Shown: positions 38,293 through 46,087 of the stretch, one piece after another | How the letters are laid out: every line of letters begins with the position of its first letter | Position numbering within the stretch: position 1 is the stretch's first letter | NCBI GenBank assembly: GCA_902588255.1 | Contig: CACIOK010000004.1 | Coordinates: 7,501-59,155 of the forward strand | Length of the DNA stretch: 51,655 nucleotides | Direction of reading: 5' to 3' | From: an uncultured Pelagibacteraceae bacterium | GTDB taxonomy: Bacteria > Pseudomonadota > Alphaproteobacteria > Pelagibacterales > Pelagibacteraceae | The notes under the pieces: model-generated | Database searches by the model: none | What the model was told of the DNA's origin: nothing | What the model saw: the letters and a program-made list of their open reading frames with translations, nothing else | Translations under genes and position numbers: made by a program

Positions 38293-39511
38293 AATTGATT
38301 TAACTTTAGAACGTCAGCTTAAAATCCTTAAAAAACTTGGGAATCCACAAGATAAATTAGAACAAGTAATTTCAGTAGTCGGTACAAATTCAAAATTTAG
38401 TATTATACATACAATTTTTTCAATCTTAAAAGAATCGGATTATAAATGTAACTTATTTGTTTCTCCACATGTGCAAAGTTACTCGGAACGATTTATATTT
38501 AATAATGAGGAAATAGATGAAGAAAGTTTAGTAGATTTACTTGAAGATATAGAAAAAATTGTTGGAGAAGATAGTTGTACATTGTTTGAGGCACTTACAT
38601 GTGCTCACCTGAAATTTGCTGAAAATTATTCTAACAATATATCAATTTATGAAGCAGGAATGTTTCATTTTGCAGACTCAACTAATGTATTTAAAAAAAA
38701 CATTGCTAGTATACTGGGAACCTTTTCTTTGGATCATGTCCAATGGCTAAAAAATAAAACTATAGATGGGGTAATTTTTGAAAAAACTGCTAAATTATTA
38801 AATTCAAAAATATTCTTAAATAAACAAGAAAATAATGAAATTTTCAAAAAAGTTGAAAAAGCTTTATTAAAAAATAAGTCTGAAAAATATTTTTTTGGAA
38901 GAGATTTTAATATTTTAAAAGCAGAAAATAATTTTATTAAATATCAAGATGAGTTTGGTGAAATTATTTTGCCTAAACCTAAAAAAGTTTTAGGTGATCA
39001 TCAGCTATATAATATAAGCACCTCTATAGTGGCTTGTAGAAAGTTATTTAACATAAAAGATGAAGATATAAAAACAGCTATAAGTCAATTAAAGATTAAA
39101 GCTAGACTTGAGGAAATACATTCTGGAAAATTAAAGGACCTAGTTGGAAAAAACCGTTTAGTAATTGACTCTGGACACAATGTTGGTGCAGGTTTAGTTA
39201 TAGCGGATTGGATTAAATCTCAACAGGCAGATGTCCAAATAATATGTGGGATGATGCAAGATAAGTCTCATAGAGAATTTATAAATTTATTTAAGGATAT
39301 AGTTAAATCTATTACTTTAATTGACATCCCTAATCAAACTGGTTCGATAACTAAAGAAAATTTTAAAAATAAATTAAATGGAATAAATAAAGAAATTTAT
39401 TTATCTAATAGTATTCAAGAAAGCATCAAATCTGTTTCACAAAATGAAAACTCTATTTGTCTTATTGTTGGATCAATTTATTTAGCAGGCGAAGTTTTAA
39501 ATTTAAATTAA
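38237..39511 (+). CDS. folC: folylpolyglutamate/dihydrofolate synthase, divergent
   Basis: A 424-aa Mur-ligase-fold enzyme that joins glutamate to folates. 'LKILKKLGNPQDKLEQVI', 'SPHVQSYSERF', 'ARLEEI' and 'VIDSGHNVGAG' place it in the FolC family. The ATP loop is altered: GTNSKFS at residues 49-55 where the family has GTNGKGS, and GLGGRLDATN reads GMFHFADSTN. The call overlaps accD by 56 bases, so a later start is possible. Context (trp-accD-folC) supports the name, but activity is uncertain. Confidence 0.85.
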   Translation: MNLKLQTIIQKLEKKFPRKIDLTLERQLKILKKLGNPQDKLEQVISVVGTNSKFSIIHTIFSILKESDYKCNLFVSPHVQSYSERFIFNNEEIDEESLVDLLEDIEKIVGEDSCTLFEALTCAHLKFAENYSNNISIYEAGMFHFADSTNVFKKNIASILGTFSLDHVQWLKNKTIDGVIFEKTAKLLNSKIFLNKQENNEIFKKVEKALLKNKSEKYFFGRDFNILKAENNFIKYQDEFGEIILPKPKKVLGDHQLYNISTSIVACRKLFNIKDEDIKTAISQLKIKARLEEIHSGKLKDLVGKNRLVIDSGHNVGAGLVIADWIKSQQADVQIICGMMQDKSHREFINLFKDIVKSITLIDIPNQTGSITKENFKNKLNGINKEIYLSNSIQESIKSVSQNENSICLIVGSIYLAGEVLNLN

Positions 39512-39883
39512 GAATTGTTTGATTTAACCCAGGCAATAAAATCACTTTCAGTTGTCATGCCGATTTTAGATGAAAGAACTTTTCCAGATCGCACATAAAA
39601 ACATGATGGAATTCCACGAACCATAAATTCAGATCTTATTCCGGCATTAGGATGTTGATCTATATCTAAAACTACAAAATCAATTTTAGACATTTCTGGC
39701 ATGTCAGAAATTTTAGAAACAATTGGAGAAAGTGTTTTACATGGACCTTTTAAAAATTTCCCCCTAACAAAAGTTAGGGGGTAATTAACCACACCATTCG
39801 GCCGTAAATCTACAAATTACGTCCTTGGTATTTTTCATCACCCTTTCTTCAAAATTTTCATCAGTTATATTGTGAACTGTCAT
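39508..39883 (-). CDS. trx: thioredoxin, interrupted by a 43-nt hairpin element in the active site
   Basis: The N-terminal 32 codons run from ATG 39883 to 'AEWCG' and then meet TAA at 39785-39787. The rest resumes with 'GPCKTLSPIVSKISD' from 39747 in another frame and ends normally at 39508. The split falls inside the redox motif WCGPCK, between the two cysteines. Removing exactly 43 bases (39745-39787) joins WCG to PCK and gives a 110-aa thioredoxin of normal length. The buried Asp segment VDF is read CRF, which looks like two compensating one-base T shifts. It lies tail to tail with folC. It is either expressed by skipping the insert or a decaying gene. Confidence 0.85.
39745..39787 (-). 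repeat. hairpin insertion element 1 (in trx)
   Basis: A 43-base insert within trx. In gene sense it begins with the stop TAA, then forms a perfect 9-bp hairpin CCCCCTAAC-TTTT-GTTAGGGGG (39760-39781), then AAATTTTTAAAA, and ends with GGT. A GGT codon also sits directly before it, so the insert is bounded by matched glycine codons (39788-39790 and 39745-39747). The GGT copies may be a short target duplication or take-off/landing codons for ribosome bypass. The hairpin plus T-run also resembles an intrinsic terminator. The stem CCCCTAAC/GTTAGGGG is shared with the infA insert. Confidence 0.8.
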
Positions 39884-39968
39884 TTATGATTTTTATATTC
39901 AATAAAATTATTTAATCAATGGGGAAAATTTACACTTTTAAAATAATTCACATCTAATAATTAAATAA

Positions 39969-41162
39969 CTAATTTAAATCTTTGTTTTCTTTTGCTTCAT
40001 TTTCCTCAAACTTAAGCAATTTGTCCTCTAATTCACTAGTTTTTGGAATAGGGTTTTTTGGATTTATGCCCTGTTCTTGTAATTTTTCAATTCTTTGTTC
40101 TAAACTTCCTTGGCCCTGCCAAGTCCCTTTAATGACATTTTGTAAATTTTTACCATGTGCATTGAAACTGGTCATTGTTTTTATAAGACTTGCTTTTACA
40201 AGTGAGTACTTGTCCATAAGATTGCTAGCTGTATCAGTAATCATTTTTACACCTTTTATTTGTTTTTCTTTATCCTGAATAGTTTGAACAATAGAAATTA
40301 TAGCTAACAAATTTTTAGGTCCCACTAGTAGTATATTTTTTTTATAAGCATACTCGTAAAGATCTGGAAAATGCTCTAGGGCAGATAAATAAGACGCTTC
40401 GTGGCACATATACATAATTACTTTTTGAAAAACTTTTTTCTTTATATTTTTCATGTATTCTTTTTTGGAAAGGCTATCGATATGTTTTTTGACAGCTAAA
40501 GCATGTTTTTTAAACTGCTCATCTTTTTCTTGGTCAGTTTTAGCATAAACAAATTTTTTCCAATTATCTAATGATACTTTCGAGTCACAAACAATATGAT
40601 TATCATCGATTAAATTTATATAGATATCTGGATTACCACTTTCTACAGTATCTTCATCTAGATTATGAACTTGCTCTTCTTTTTGCTTAGTATAATCAAT
40701 TCCTTTTTTGAAACCATGAAACTGTAAAGATTGCTCTAAGAATTTTTCTCCAAAATTTCCTTGATATTTTGCATTACCTGTAAGCTTATCAATAAAGTCC
40801 TGCTGCTTTTGTATCATGTTAGATTTATCTTTCGTATCAGTAGTTACAGCGGTTTTCCAAGCCTCAACATTTTTTAATGTTGAAAGAGTTATTTTTGAAC
40901 TTTCTCTCTCAGTTTTAAGTGTATTTTGTATGTTTTGTTTTATTTCTTCCATACTTGAAATTTTTTCTTTAAGTAAATTAATTTCGTTGTCACTTTCAAG
41001 TTTTACTCGTTCAATTTCATGATCTTTATCTTTTATTTCATCTTCCTTCAATCTTAGAGCTTCGTTTTCACTAGAGCTATCTTTCTTGTAAAAAAACTTT
41101 ATATAAAATATCCACAAAACAGACGTTACTAATGCTGTGATTAAAATTGTAATAATATTCAT
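39969..41162 (-). CDS. RmuC family protein
   Basis: A 397-aa protein with an N-terminal membrane segment (residues 3-23), a coiled coil (about 35-100) and the RmuC nuclease-like domain, seen in 'NAKYQGNFGEKFLEQSLQF', 'NPDIYINLIDDNHIVCDSKVS' and 'NILLVGPKNLLAII'. RmuC-type proteins are linked to limiting DNA inversions or processing DNA structures; the biochemical activity is uncertain. The restriction-endonuclease-like fold motif (D..DSK) is visible. It starts the accessory block and is separated from trx by an 85-base gap without features. Confidence 0.85.
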   Translation of the reverse strand: MNIITILITALVTSVLWIFYIKFFYKKDSSSENEALRLKEDEIKDKDHEIERVKLESDNEINLLKEKISSMEEIKQNIQNTLKTERESSKITLSTLKNVEAWKTAVTTDTKDKSNMIQKQQDFIDKLTGNAKYQGNFGEKFLEQSLQFHGFKKGIDYTKQKEEQVHNLDEDTVESGNPDIYINLIDDNHIVCDSKVSLDNWKKFVYAKTDQEKDEQFKKHALAVKKHIDSLSKKEYMKNIKKKVFQKVIMYMCHEASYLSALEHFPDLYEYAYKKNILLVGPKNLLAIISIVQTIQDKEKQIKGVKMITDTASNLMDKYSLVKASLIKTMTSFNAHGKNLQNVIKGTWQGQGSLEQRIEKLQEQGINPKNPIPKTSELEDKLLKFEENEAKENKDLN

Positions 41163-41175
41163 TTATTGATTCCGT

Positions 41176-41559
41176 TTATTGTATAGTATGATTTTCTGCG
41201 TCAGTTTTCAACTCAGGAAAGTTTTCTTTATGATATTCAGCTAGATTTTTTATCACCTCATTTGATGAAGCATCGTTAGCTTGTTTAAATAGTCCATAAG
41301 AAACGTTAAGGATTGTTCTTTGTTTTAAATGAAACAAAAAATGATAGTATGCAAAATCAGCACTAAGCTTTGATTCAACAACAAATGTATCAATCTCATC
41401 ACAGATTTTCCTTGCAAATTCATTGGTTCTTTTTCTTTCCTGCTCTTCTACACTTAATACTGGTTCAGCAGCTTCTATAGGTTTAACGCCTCTTCTTAAC
41501 GGAACAACATTTGATGCTTTTTTATTTTTCTGCTTACCTATTTTTTTAATTTTTGGCAT
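41176..41559 (-). CDS. unrecognised 127-aa protein
   Basis: I do not recognise a family. The ATG at 41559 is chosen because AGGAG lies eight bases before it; a longer reading from 41604 would run further into the upstream gene. The N-terminal 30 residues are strongly basic (KIKKIGKQKNKK), and the rest is predicted helical with 'FARKICDEIDTFVVESKLSAD'. It lies between the RmuC-like gene and the next minus-strand ORF, so the three may form one transcript. Confidence 0.7.
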   Translation of the reverse strand: MPKIKKIGKQKNKKASNVVPLRRGVKPIEAAEPVLSVEEQERKRTNEFARKICDEIDTFVVESKLSADFAYYHFLFHLKQRTILNVSYGLFKQANDASSNEVIKNLAEYHKENFPELKTDAENHTIQ

Positions 41560-41863
41560 TATTTTTTCTCCTATTATTGATTTGTGGGTTGTTATACTTA
41601 TCAATTTCTTGTCTTATAACTTCAATCTCTTTCAAAGTTTTATTGTATTCAGAGTATTGTTTAATTTTGGACAAGAAACTCAGTGTATTACTGGGTAAAT
41701 TAATTAGTTTATAAATTAGATAAATTATTAAGTTTTTGCTAAATGTTTCTTTTTCAGCTTTTTCTCTTAATTCTCTAAATCTAAAAAATATTTCTATTTC
41801 TCTAATCCATTCTTGTCTTCGAGAAAGACAATCACTTAGAACGTAATAATATTTATCTTTCAT
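41546..41863 (-). CDS. unrecognised 105-aa protein
   Basis: No family recognised. It is charged and helical, with a central hydrophobic stretch 'NLIIYLIYKLINLPSNTLSFL' that may associate with a membrane. ATG at 41863 follows an AAGGGA ribosome-binding site. Its end overlaps the next gene by 14 bases, supporting translation. It is the first gene of the minus-strand trio transcribed away from the repressor-like gene. Confidence 0.65.
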   Translation of the reverse strand: MKDKYYYVLSDCLSRRQEWIREIEIFFRFRELREKAEKETFSKNLIIYLIYKLINLPSNTLSFLSKIKQYSEYNKTLKEIEVIRQEIDKYNNPQINNRRKNNAKN

Positions 41864-41975
41864 TTATTCCCTTTAAAATTGAAAGCCAGACCCTTACAGA
41901 AAGGAGTCAGAAAGAAAGGAAAAGAGCCTGACATTTCAATTAATATTAACATTATCATAACAATAACACATATAA

Positions 41976-41994
41976 TTACTGTTGTCAACAGTAA
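41976..41994. promoter_or_regulatory. candidate operator between divergent genes of the accessory block
   Basis: A perfect dyad TTACTGTT-GTC-AACAGTAA lies in the 190-base divergent gap. It is located 9 bases upstream of the likely -35 box of the repressor-like gene and could serve both directions. CI/LexA-like repressors commonly bind such dyads near their own gene. Binding is inferred. Confidence 0.6.
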
Positions 41995-42003
41995 AAATAT
42001 TGC

Positions 42004-42032
42004 TTTACAAATTATTTTTACTTCTTTATAAA
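42004..42032 (+). promoter_or_regulatory. candidate promoter of the repressor-like gene
   Basis: TTTACA (42004-42009) and TATAAA (42027-42032) with a 17-base spacer, about 24 bases before the ATG at 42056. Together with the dyad just upstream they form a plausible autoregulated promoter. Confidence 0.6.
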
Positions 42033-42055
42033 GTATATATAAAGAATCAATAAAA

Positions 42056-43201
42056 ATGACAATTAACAACGATTATAACCGAAAATTGCTGCTAGATTTA
42101 CTTAAACTATCTAAACTCAGCAAAAGACAATGTAGTTTTTTGCTAAATAAACATGAAAAGTCCTTAGATACTTATATTTATAAATTTGATGGTTTGGCAT
42201 TTCCTCCTAGCTTTGCTTACTTCTTTTTGAGCTCAATATGCGACACATCTCTACCGCTTTACGAAAGCCCTAATAAACCTGATTTTACTGATGGCAAAGG
42301 ATCTGTTCGAATAAAAAAATACAATTATTTTAAGAGAATTGATCATGTAGAAAAAAAAGAGTTTTTTGATCTTTTAAAAAAATGCAAAGACTTAGATATT
42401 AAAAGAAAATTGATTATACCTTGTGTTGAATATCACTGCCTTTTATTAATGAAATTATCTAACTCAGAATTTATTCATGACGAAAGTAATCTGTTGGAAG
42501 AATATATTAATCAAACCGTGCCTGAGGCCCAAGAATTTTTAAATGAATATCCTAATTTAGAGGATCCACATAATAGATCTATTGCAATTGAAAATGCACA
42601 CAGACATGTTCAGGCGCTTTCTTTAATAAGATCTATAAAAAACTTTTTTCCAGTTGTTGAAAAATTGAGAAAAAAATATATGCCAAATTTTGTTGCTCCA
42701 AATGAAACTTTTAAATTACCCGTTCTTAATTCAAGTGAAAAAATATTATTTTCGAAAGATTTTGTAAAAAGAAATTTGAATCTAAAAAAATATAATGATT
42801 TAGTTTTAATAAATGTTGGGGAAGATAATATGCAAGGTACTATAAATAAAGGTGATCTTGCATTAATAATTAAATTTGAAAAGAAAAATCGACCTATTTT
42901 TGAAAATGGAGTTTTTGCAATAAATTTAGATGGTAAAATTGTTATTCGAAGATTACAATTTTTACAATTTTCAAAAAGGACATTGGTACATATTATTTCA
43001 GATAATAAAAAATATATTGATGAACAAGTTTCATTAGAAGAATTAAAAGTATTTGGAGAGGTAGTTTGGAAATCTAGCAGCTTTCAAGATATTTACTTTC
43101 TTAAACATGAAGATGATATTCCTAATTTATTTTCTTCTGAAGAAGACATTGAGATACCAAAATTTCTAGAAGCAAAAAAAATAAAGAAAGAAATAGCTTA
43201 A
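42056..43201 (+). CDS. S24/LexA-like repressor with inactive peptidase site
   Basis: A 381-aa protein whose C-terminal part (about residues 248-340) resembles the S24 peptidase domain of LexA/CI: 'INVGEDNMQGTINKGDLALI', 'GVFAINLDGKIVIRRL' and 'ISDNKKY...FGEVVW'. The catalytic Ser of G-D-S-M is Asn (N258) and the Lys of VKRL is Arg (R298), so self-cleavage should not occur. The N-terminal 60 residues may hold a DNA-binding helix-turn-helix, but I do not recognise it. It starts the + strand series of the block next to a dyad operator and abuts the nuclease gene. Confidence 0.72.
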   Translation: MTINNDYNRKLLLDLLKLSKLSKRQCSFLLNKHEKSLDTYIYKFDGLAFPPSFAYFFLSSICDTSLPLYESPNKPDFTDGKGSVRIKKYNYFKRIDHVEKKEFFDLLKKCKDLDIKRKLIIPCVEYHCLLLMKLSNSEFIHDESNLLEEYINQTVPEAQEFLNEYPNLEDPHNRSIAIENAHRHVQALSLIRSIKNFFPVVEKLRKKYMPNFVAPNETFKLPVLNSSEKILFSKDFVKRNLNLKKYNDLVLINVGEDNMQGTINKGDLALIIKFEKKNRPIFENGVFAINLDGKIVIRRLQFLQFSKRTLVHIISDNKKYIDEQVSLEELKVFGEVVWKSSSFQDIYFLKHEDDIPNLFSSEEDIEIPKFLEAKKIKKEIA

Positions 43202-44641
43202 ATGAATTATATATTTTTTGATACTGAAACAAATTCAGGAAGATTAACAGCTGACATATTAACTTTATCTGCTTTTTTTTGTGACCAAAATTTTAACTTG
43301 ATTGAAGAGTTTAATTGTGAGGCGCGTTTAAGAACTTCAAGAATCTATGAAATAGATAGCTTTTTAGTGAATGGTTTAAATCCATACGATGTAGATAAAT
43401 TTTCAAACTCAAATTATGATCTTACAAAAAAAACCTATGATAAGTTTACTTCTTGGATTAATAAAGGCCCTGTTTTATTTGTGGCTCATAATGGCTATCT
43501 TTTTGATTATATGCTTTTCTCTCAACATTTATTTAGTAATCTTTTCACTTGGCCCTGGATATTTGGCACTGGAAATGCAAAACAAATAGATTCTCTTCCA
43601 ATTTTACAAAACTTTGATTTTTATCAACCAAATAAAATTGCAACAGAGTTAAATGATAGATCCAACAAAGTCTTCAAGCTCGGTAGTTTGTGCAAAATGA
43701 ATGGTTTTGATATTGGAAAAGACCTTCATACATCTAGAGGAGATGTGATTGGTATGAAAAATTTGATGACGCTTATCCATAATAAAAATCCTGAATTTTA
43801 TAAAAAGATTATTGGTTTTACCAACCCAAATAATGTTTTATCAAGTATGAAAGATGTAGATTATTTTTGTCATCCAGAAACATTTTATGGCAGGACTCGC
43901 CAGTTCACGTCGAGTTATATATGCGAGCATCCAATTTATAAAAGTTATCACTTGGTTGCCGATTTAAAACATGATTGGGAAAAGTTTTTATCCGAAAAAT
44001 CAGATCGTGTTCTAGATAAACTTTTAAATTCTGCTCCAAAAAAATATAGAACTATTAAAGCAAAAAAAAATCCCCTTATATTAGATAAATCTTTTTCAGC
44101 AAATCATAACGATGAATATTCAAAACTGGGTCATGAATTATTAAAAAGTAGAGCAGATTTTATTAAAAAAAATAGAAATGAACTTACGGTAAGAATTTGC
44201 AATATAATTAATGATAAATTTCAAGATAACAATGTAGATCAAACACCTTTAATCCCAGAACAAATGATATTTTCACTTAATCCTTCAACAGAAGAAAAAT
44301 CACTAATGAACAATTATGTTTTGTCGGATAATATTGATGATCATAGAAAAATTCATAAAAAATTTAAAGGTCCCATTAAACATTTGTCAGAAATGGCTCT
44401 TTTAGATAAGTATGATAAAGATGGTTTTACAGACGCTGACTATAAAAGAGTTAGAACTATTATAAGCAGAAGACTACTTTCAACAAATAAAGAAGTTTTT
44501 CCTACTATTCCTGAGGCAATGGAAAGAATAGATACTCTTAGAGAAAAAAACAAAGAAGAAAAAGAAAAAATGAAAATATTGCAAAATATTAATTCACACT
44601 TAGAAAAAGTCACTAAAGACCATGAAAAATACTTAAAATAA
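43202..44641 (+). CDS. exonuclease I-like DEDDh 3'-5' exonuclease
   Basis: A 479-aa protein beginning 'YIFFDTETNSG' (D7, E9), with 'VAHNGYLFDYMLF' (D102) and 'LHTSRGDVIGM' (H176, D181): a complete DEDDh active site. Layout and the 'NGLNPYDV' segment resemble exodeoxyribonuclease I (SbcB), which degrades single-stranded DNA 3'-5'. The C-terminal half, with charged helices, differs from typical SbcB. It starts at the base after the repressor-like stop, so the two are co-expressed. Confidence 0.8.
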   Translation: MNYIFFDTETNSGRLTADILTLSAFFCDQNFNLIEEFNCEARLRTSRIYEIDSFLVNGLNPYDVDKFSNSNYDLTKKTYDKFTSWINKGPVLFVAHNGYLFDYMLFSQHLFSNLFTWPWIFGTGNAKQIDSLPILQNFDFYQPNKIATELNDRSNKVFKLGSLCKMNGFDIGKDLHTSRGDVIGMKNLMTLIHNKNPEFYKKIIGFTNPNNVLSSMKDVDYFCHPETFYGRTRQFTSSYICEHPIYKSYHLVADLKHDWEKFLSEKSDRVLDKLLNSAPKKYRTIKAKKNPLILDKSFSANHNDEYSKLGHELLKSRADFIKKNRNELTVRICNIINDKFQDNNVDQTPLIPEQMIFSLNPSTEEKSLMNNYVLSDNIDDHRKIHKKFKGPIKHLSEMALLDKYDKDGFTDADYKRVRTIISRRLLSTNKEVFPTIPEAMERIDTLREKNKEEKEKMKILQNINSHLEKVTKDHEKYLK

Positions 44642-44642
44642 T

Positions 44643-44843
44643 ATGACAATTCAAAAAGCTGAGAAGATAGAGATCGAAGTTCAAAAACAAACTATGGATC
44701 AACCTAGCTACAAATACCTAATTTTAATTAAATCTCAGAATGGAATAAATAAATTTCTTAAGCTCTTTACAACAAATGAAAAACCTATTTTAAAATTCTC
44801 TGAAGATAATGGCAGAATTGTAATTGATAAAACTAATGTGTAA
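44643..44843 (+). CDS. unrecognised 66-aa protein
   Basis: A small protein, unrecognised, with alternating beta-like segments ('YKYLILIKSQNG', 'KPILKFSEDNGRIVID'). It starts one base after the exonuclease stop and ends three bases before the next gene, so it sits inside a tightly packed operon, the main support that it is real. Confidence 0.6.
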   Translation: MTIQKAEKIEIEVQKQTMDQPSYKYLILIKSQNGINKFLKLFTTNEKPILKFSEDNGRIVIDKTNV

Positions 44844-44846
44844 ATA

Positions 44847-45530
44847 ATGAATTGGAATATTAACAATCAATTTACTTATCCAAAATCAACTAGATCTATT
44901 TATAATGGGTCCAGGCATTATATGATTGATGGGGAAAGATTGCCTTCAGTCACAAATATCTTACAAAAAACTAAAAGTTTAGAAGATAAAGAGGCTTTGG
45001 AGAGATGGAAAAAAGAAAATAAAGATTCTGAGATTATAATGCGAGAGAGTAGTAATCGTGGAACACTTATGCACAACTACCTGTCTGAAATGATAATGGG
45101 CCGAATGAATGGTGAACTTATTGAAGAACTTAACTTACCAAAGAAAATGGCTGAAACTATAATCTCTAATGGAATAAATAATTATGTAAAAGAGGTTTAT
45201 GCCAGTGAGGAGTGTGTTTTTTTTCCCGGCAAATATGCCGGTACTATGGATGCTCTCATAAGTACAAATAACAACAAACTTCAAATTGTAGATTTTAAGC
45301 AAAAAAATTCACCAGCAAAAAGAGAGTGGAATTCAATCCGTGAGTATTTTACCCAAATCGTCTTATATGCCATGGCGCATAACGAAGTTTATGGTACAAA
45401 TATTCAATCTGGTATTATTTTAATGTGCACACCAAATTTAATTTTTCAAAAATTTGAAATAGAAGGTCAAGAATTTAAAGACATACAAGTTGAAGCCATG
45501 AAAAGAGTAGAAGATTTTCATAAATTATGA
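44847..45530 (+). CDS. PD-(D/E)XK superfamily nuclease (RecB/MGME1-like)
   Basis: A 227-aa protein with the RecB-family nuclease pattern: 'GTLMHNYLS' (H76), 'GKYAGTMDALI' (D135), 'LQIVDFKQK' (D149, K151) and 'YFTQIVLYAMA' (Q170, Y174). This set matches single-strand DNA exonucleases of the RecB/MGME1/phage type. A GC-rich hairpin CCGGCA-AATA-TGCCGG lies in its coding sequence at 45226-45241 without breaking the frame. It overlaps the next ORF by four bases. Confidence 0.8.
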   Translation: MNWNINNQFTYPKSTRSIYNGSRHYMIDGERLPSVTNILQKTKSLEDKEALERWKKENKDSEIIMRESSNRGTLMHNYLSEMIMGRMNGELIEELNLPKKMAETIISNGINNYVKEVYASEECVFFPGKYAGTMDALISTNNNKLQIVDFKQKNSPAKREWNSIREYFTQIVLYAMAHNEVYGTNIQSGIILMCTPNLIFQKFEIEGQEFKDIQVEAMKRVEDFHKL

Positions 45531-46087
45531 AAAAATATCAAAGAAGAATCGATGTAACTAATTCTGGTATAAAATATCAAGGCTACACAAAGGATGGTTT
45601 TTATTTTAAAGAAACAACTAGTATGTGGTGTTGGAAACAAGAATCAAAAGGAATAATACATGAGGCAAAGTCAATTGAGATTTTAAAAAAAATTAAAGAT
45701 AACGAATTTATAGGAAAAGGAAATTATGATCACTCCAAAACACATGATTATCAAAAATTTGAGGTAAAATCAGAATATCTTAATACTGAGGAATTTGGAG
45801 CAATTTCAAAAGTTGGTAGCAAAAACTATATAAGTATGCTTCTAAAAAGAGCAACAAGTGCAATAAATAAATATGACAAAAGATCTGAAGGTAGAAAAAA
45901 AAAAGGTCTATATTTTATTGATTGCCTAAAAAAAAGTAATATTGAATATTTACAAACGTATCCAATAAATATTTACAAAAATATTCAATTTAAAAATCAT
46001 TTAATAATGAAACAAAAAGTTTGGGTTTTTAAAAATGTAACTAATAAAAAAATCGAAAAATTTAAAAAATATTGGAATGAAAAATAA
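45527..46087 (+). CDS. unrecognised 186-aa protein
   Basis: A basic protein of no recognised family; 'SMWCWKQESKGIIHEAKSIEILKK' and 'KFKKYWNEK' are typical of its lysine-rich, aromatic-rich composition. It overlaps the nuclease before it by four bases and the gene after it by 11 bases, so it is probably part of the same operon and may act with the nucleases on nucleic acid. Function not assigned. Confidence 0.65.
   Translation: MKKYQRRIDVTNSGIKYQGYTKDGFYFKETTSMWCWKQESKGIIHEAKSIEILKKIKDNEFIGKGNYDHSKTHDYQKFEVKSEYLNTEEFGAISKVGSKNYISMLLKRATSAINKYDKRSEGRKKKGLYFIDCLKKSNIEYLQTYPINIYKNIQFKNHLIMKQKVWVFKNVTNKKIEKFKKYWNEK

Noticed and set aside
39508-39792. A stand-alone 94-aa protein made from the distal trx part
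   Set aside because: Its first 17 residues are translated insert sequence; the thioredoxin fold would lack its first strand, helix and first active-site Cys.
41860-42069. A 69-codon hydrophobic ORF on the minus strand across the divergent gap of the accessory block
   Set aside because: It covers the best promoter and operator of the opposite gene and overlaps its start codon; hydrophobicity is expected from the AT-rich sequence. A tiny real membrane protein cannot be excluded.
45226-45241. GC-rich hairpin CCGGCA-AATA-TGCCGG in the PD-(D/E)XK gene as a third insertion element
   Set aside because: The reading frame passes through without a stop and encodes residues of the conserved GTMD region, and the stem sequence differs from the trx and infA inserts.
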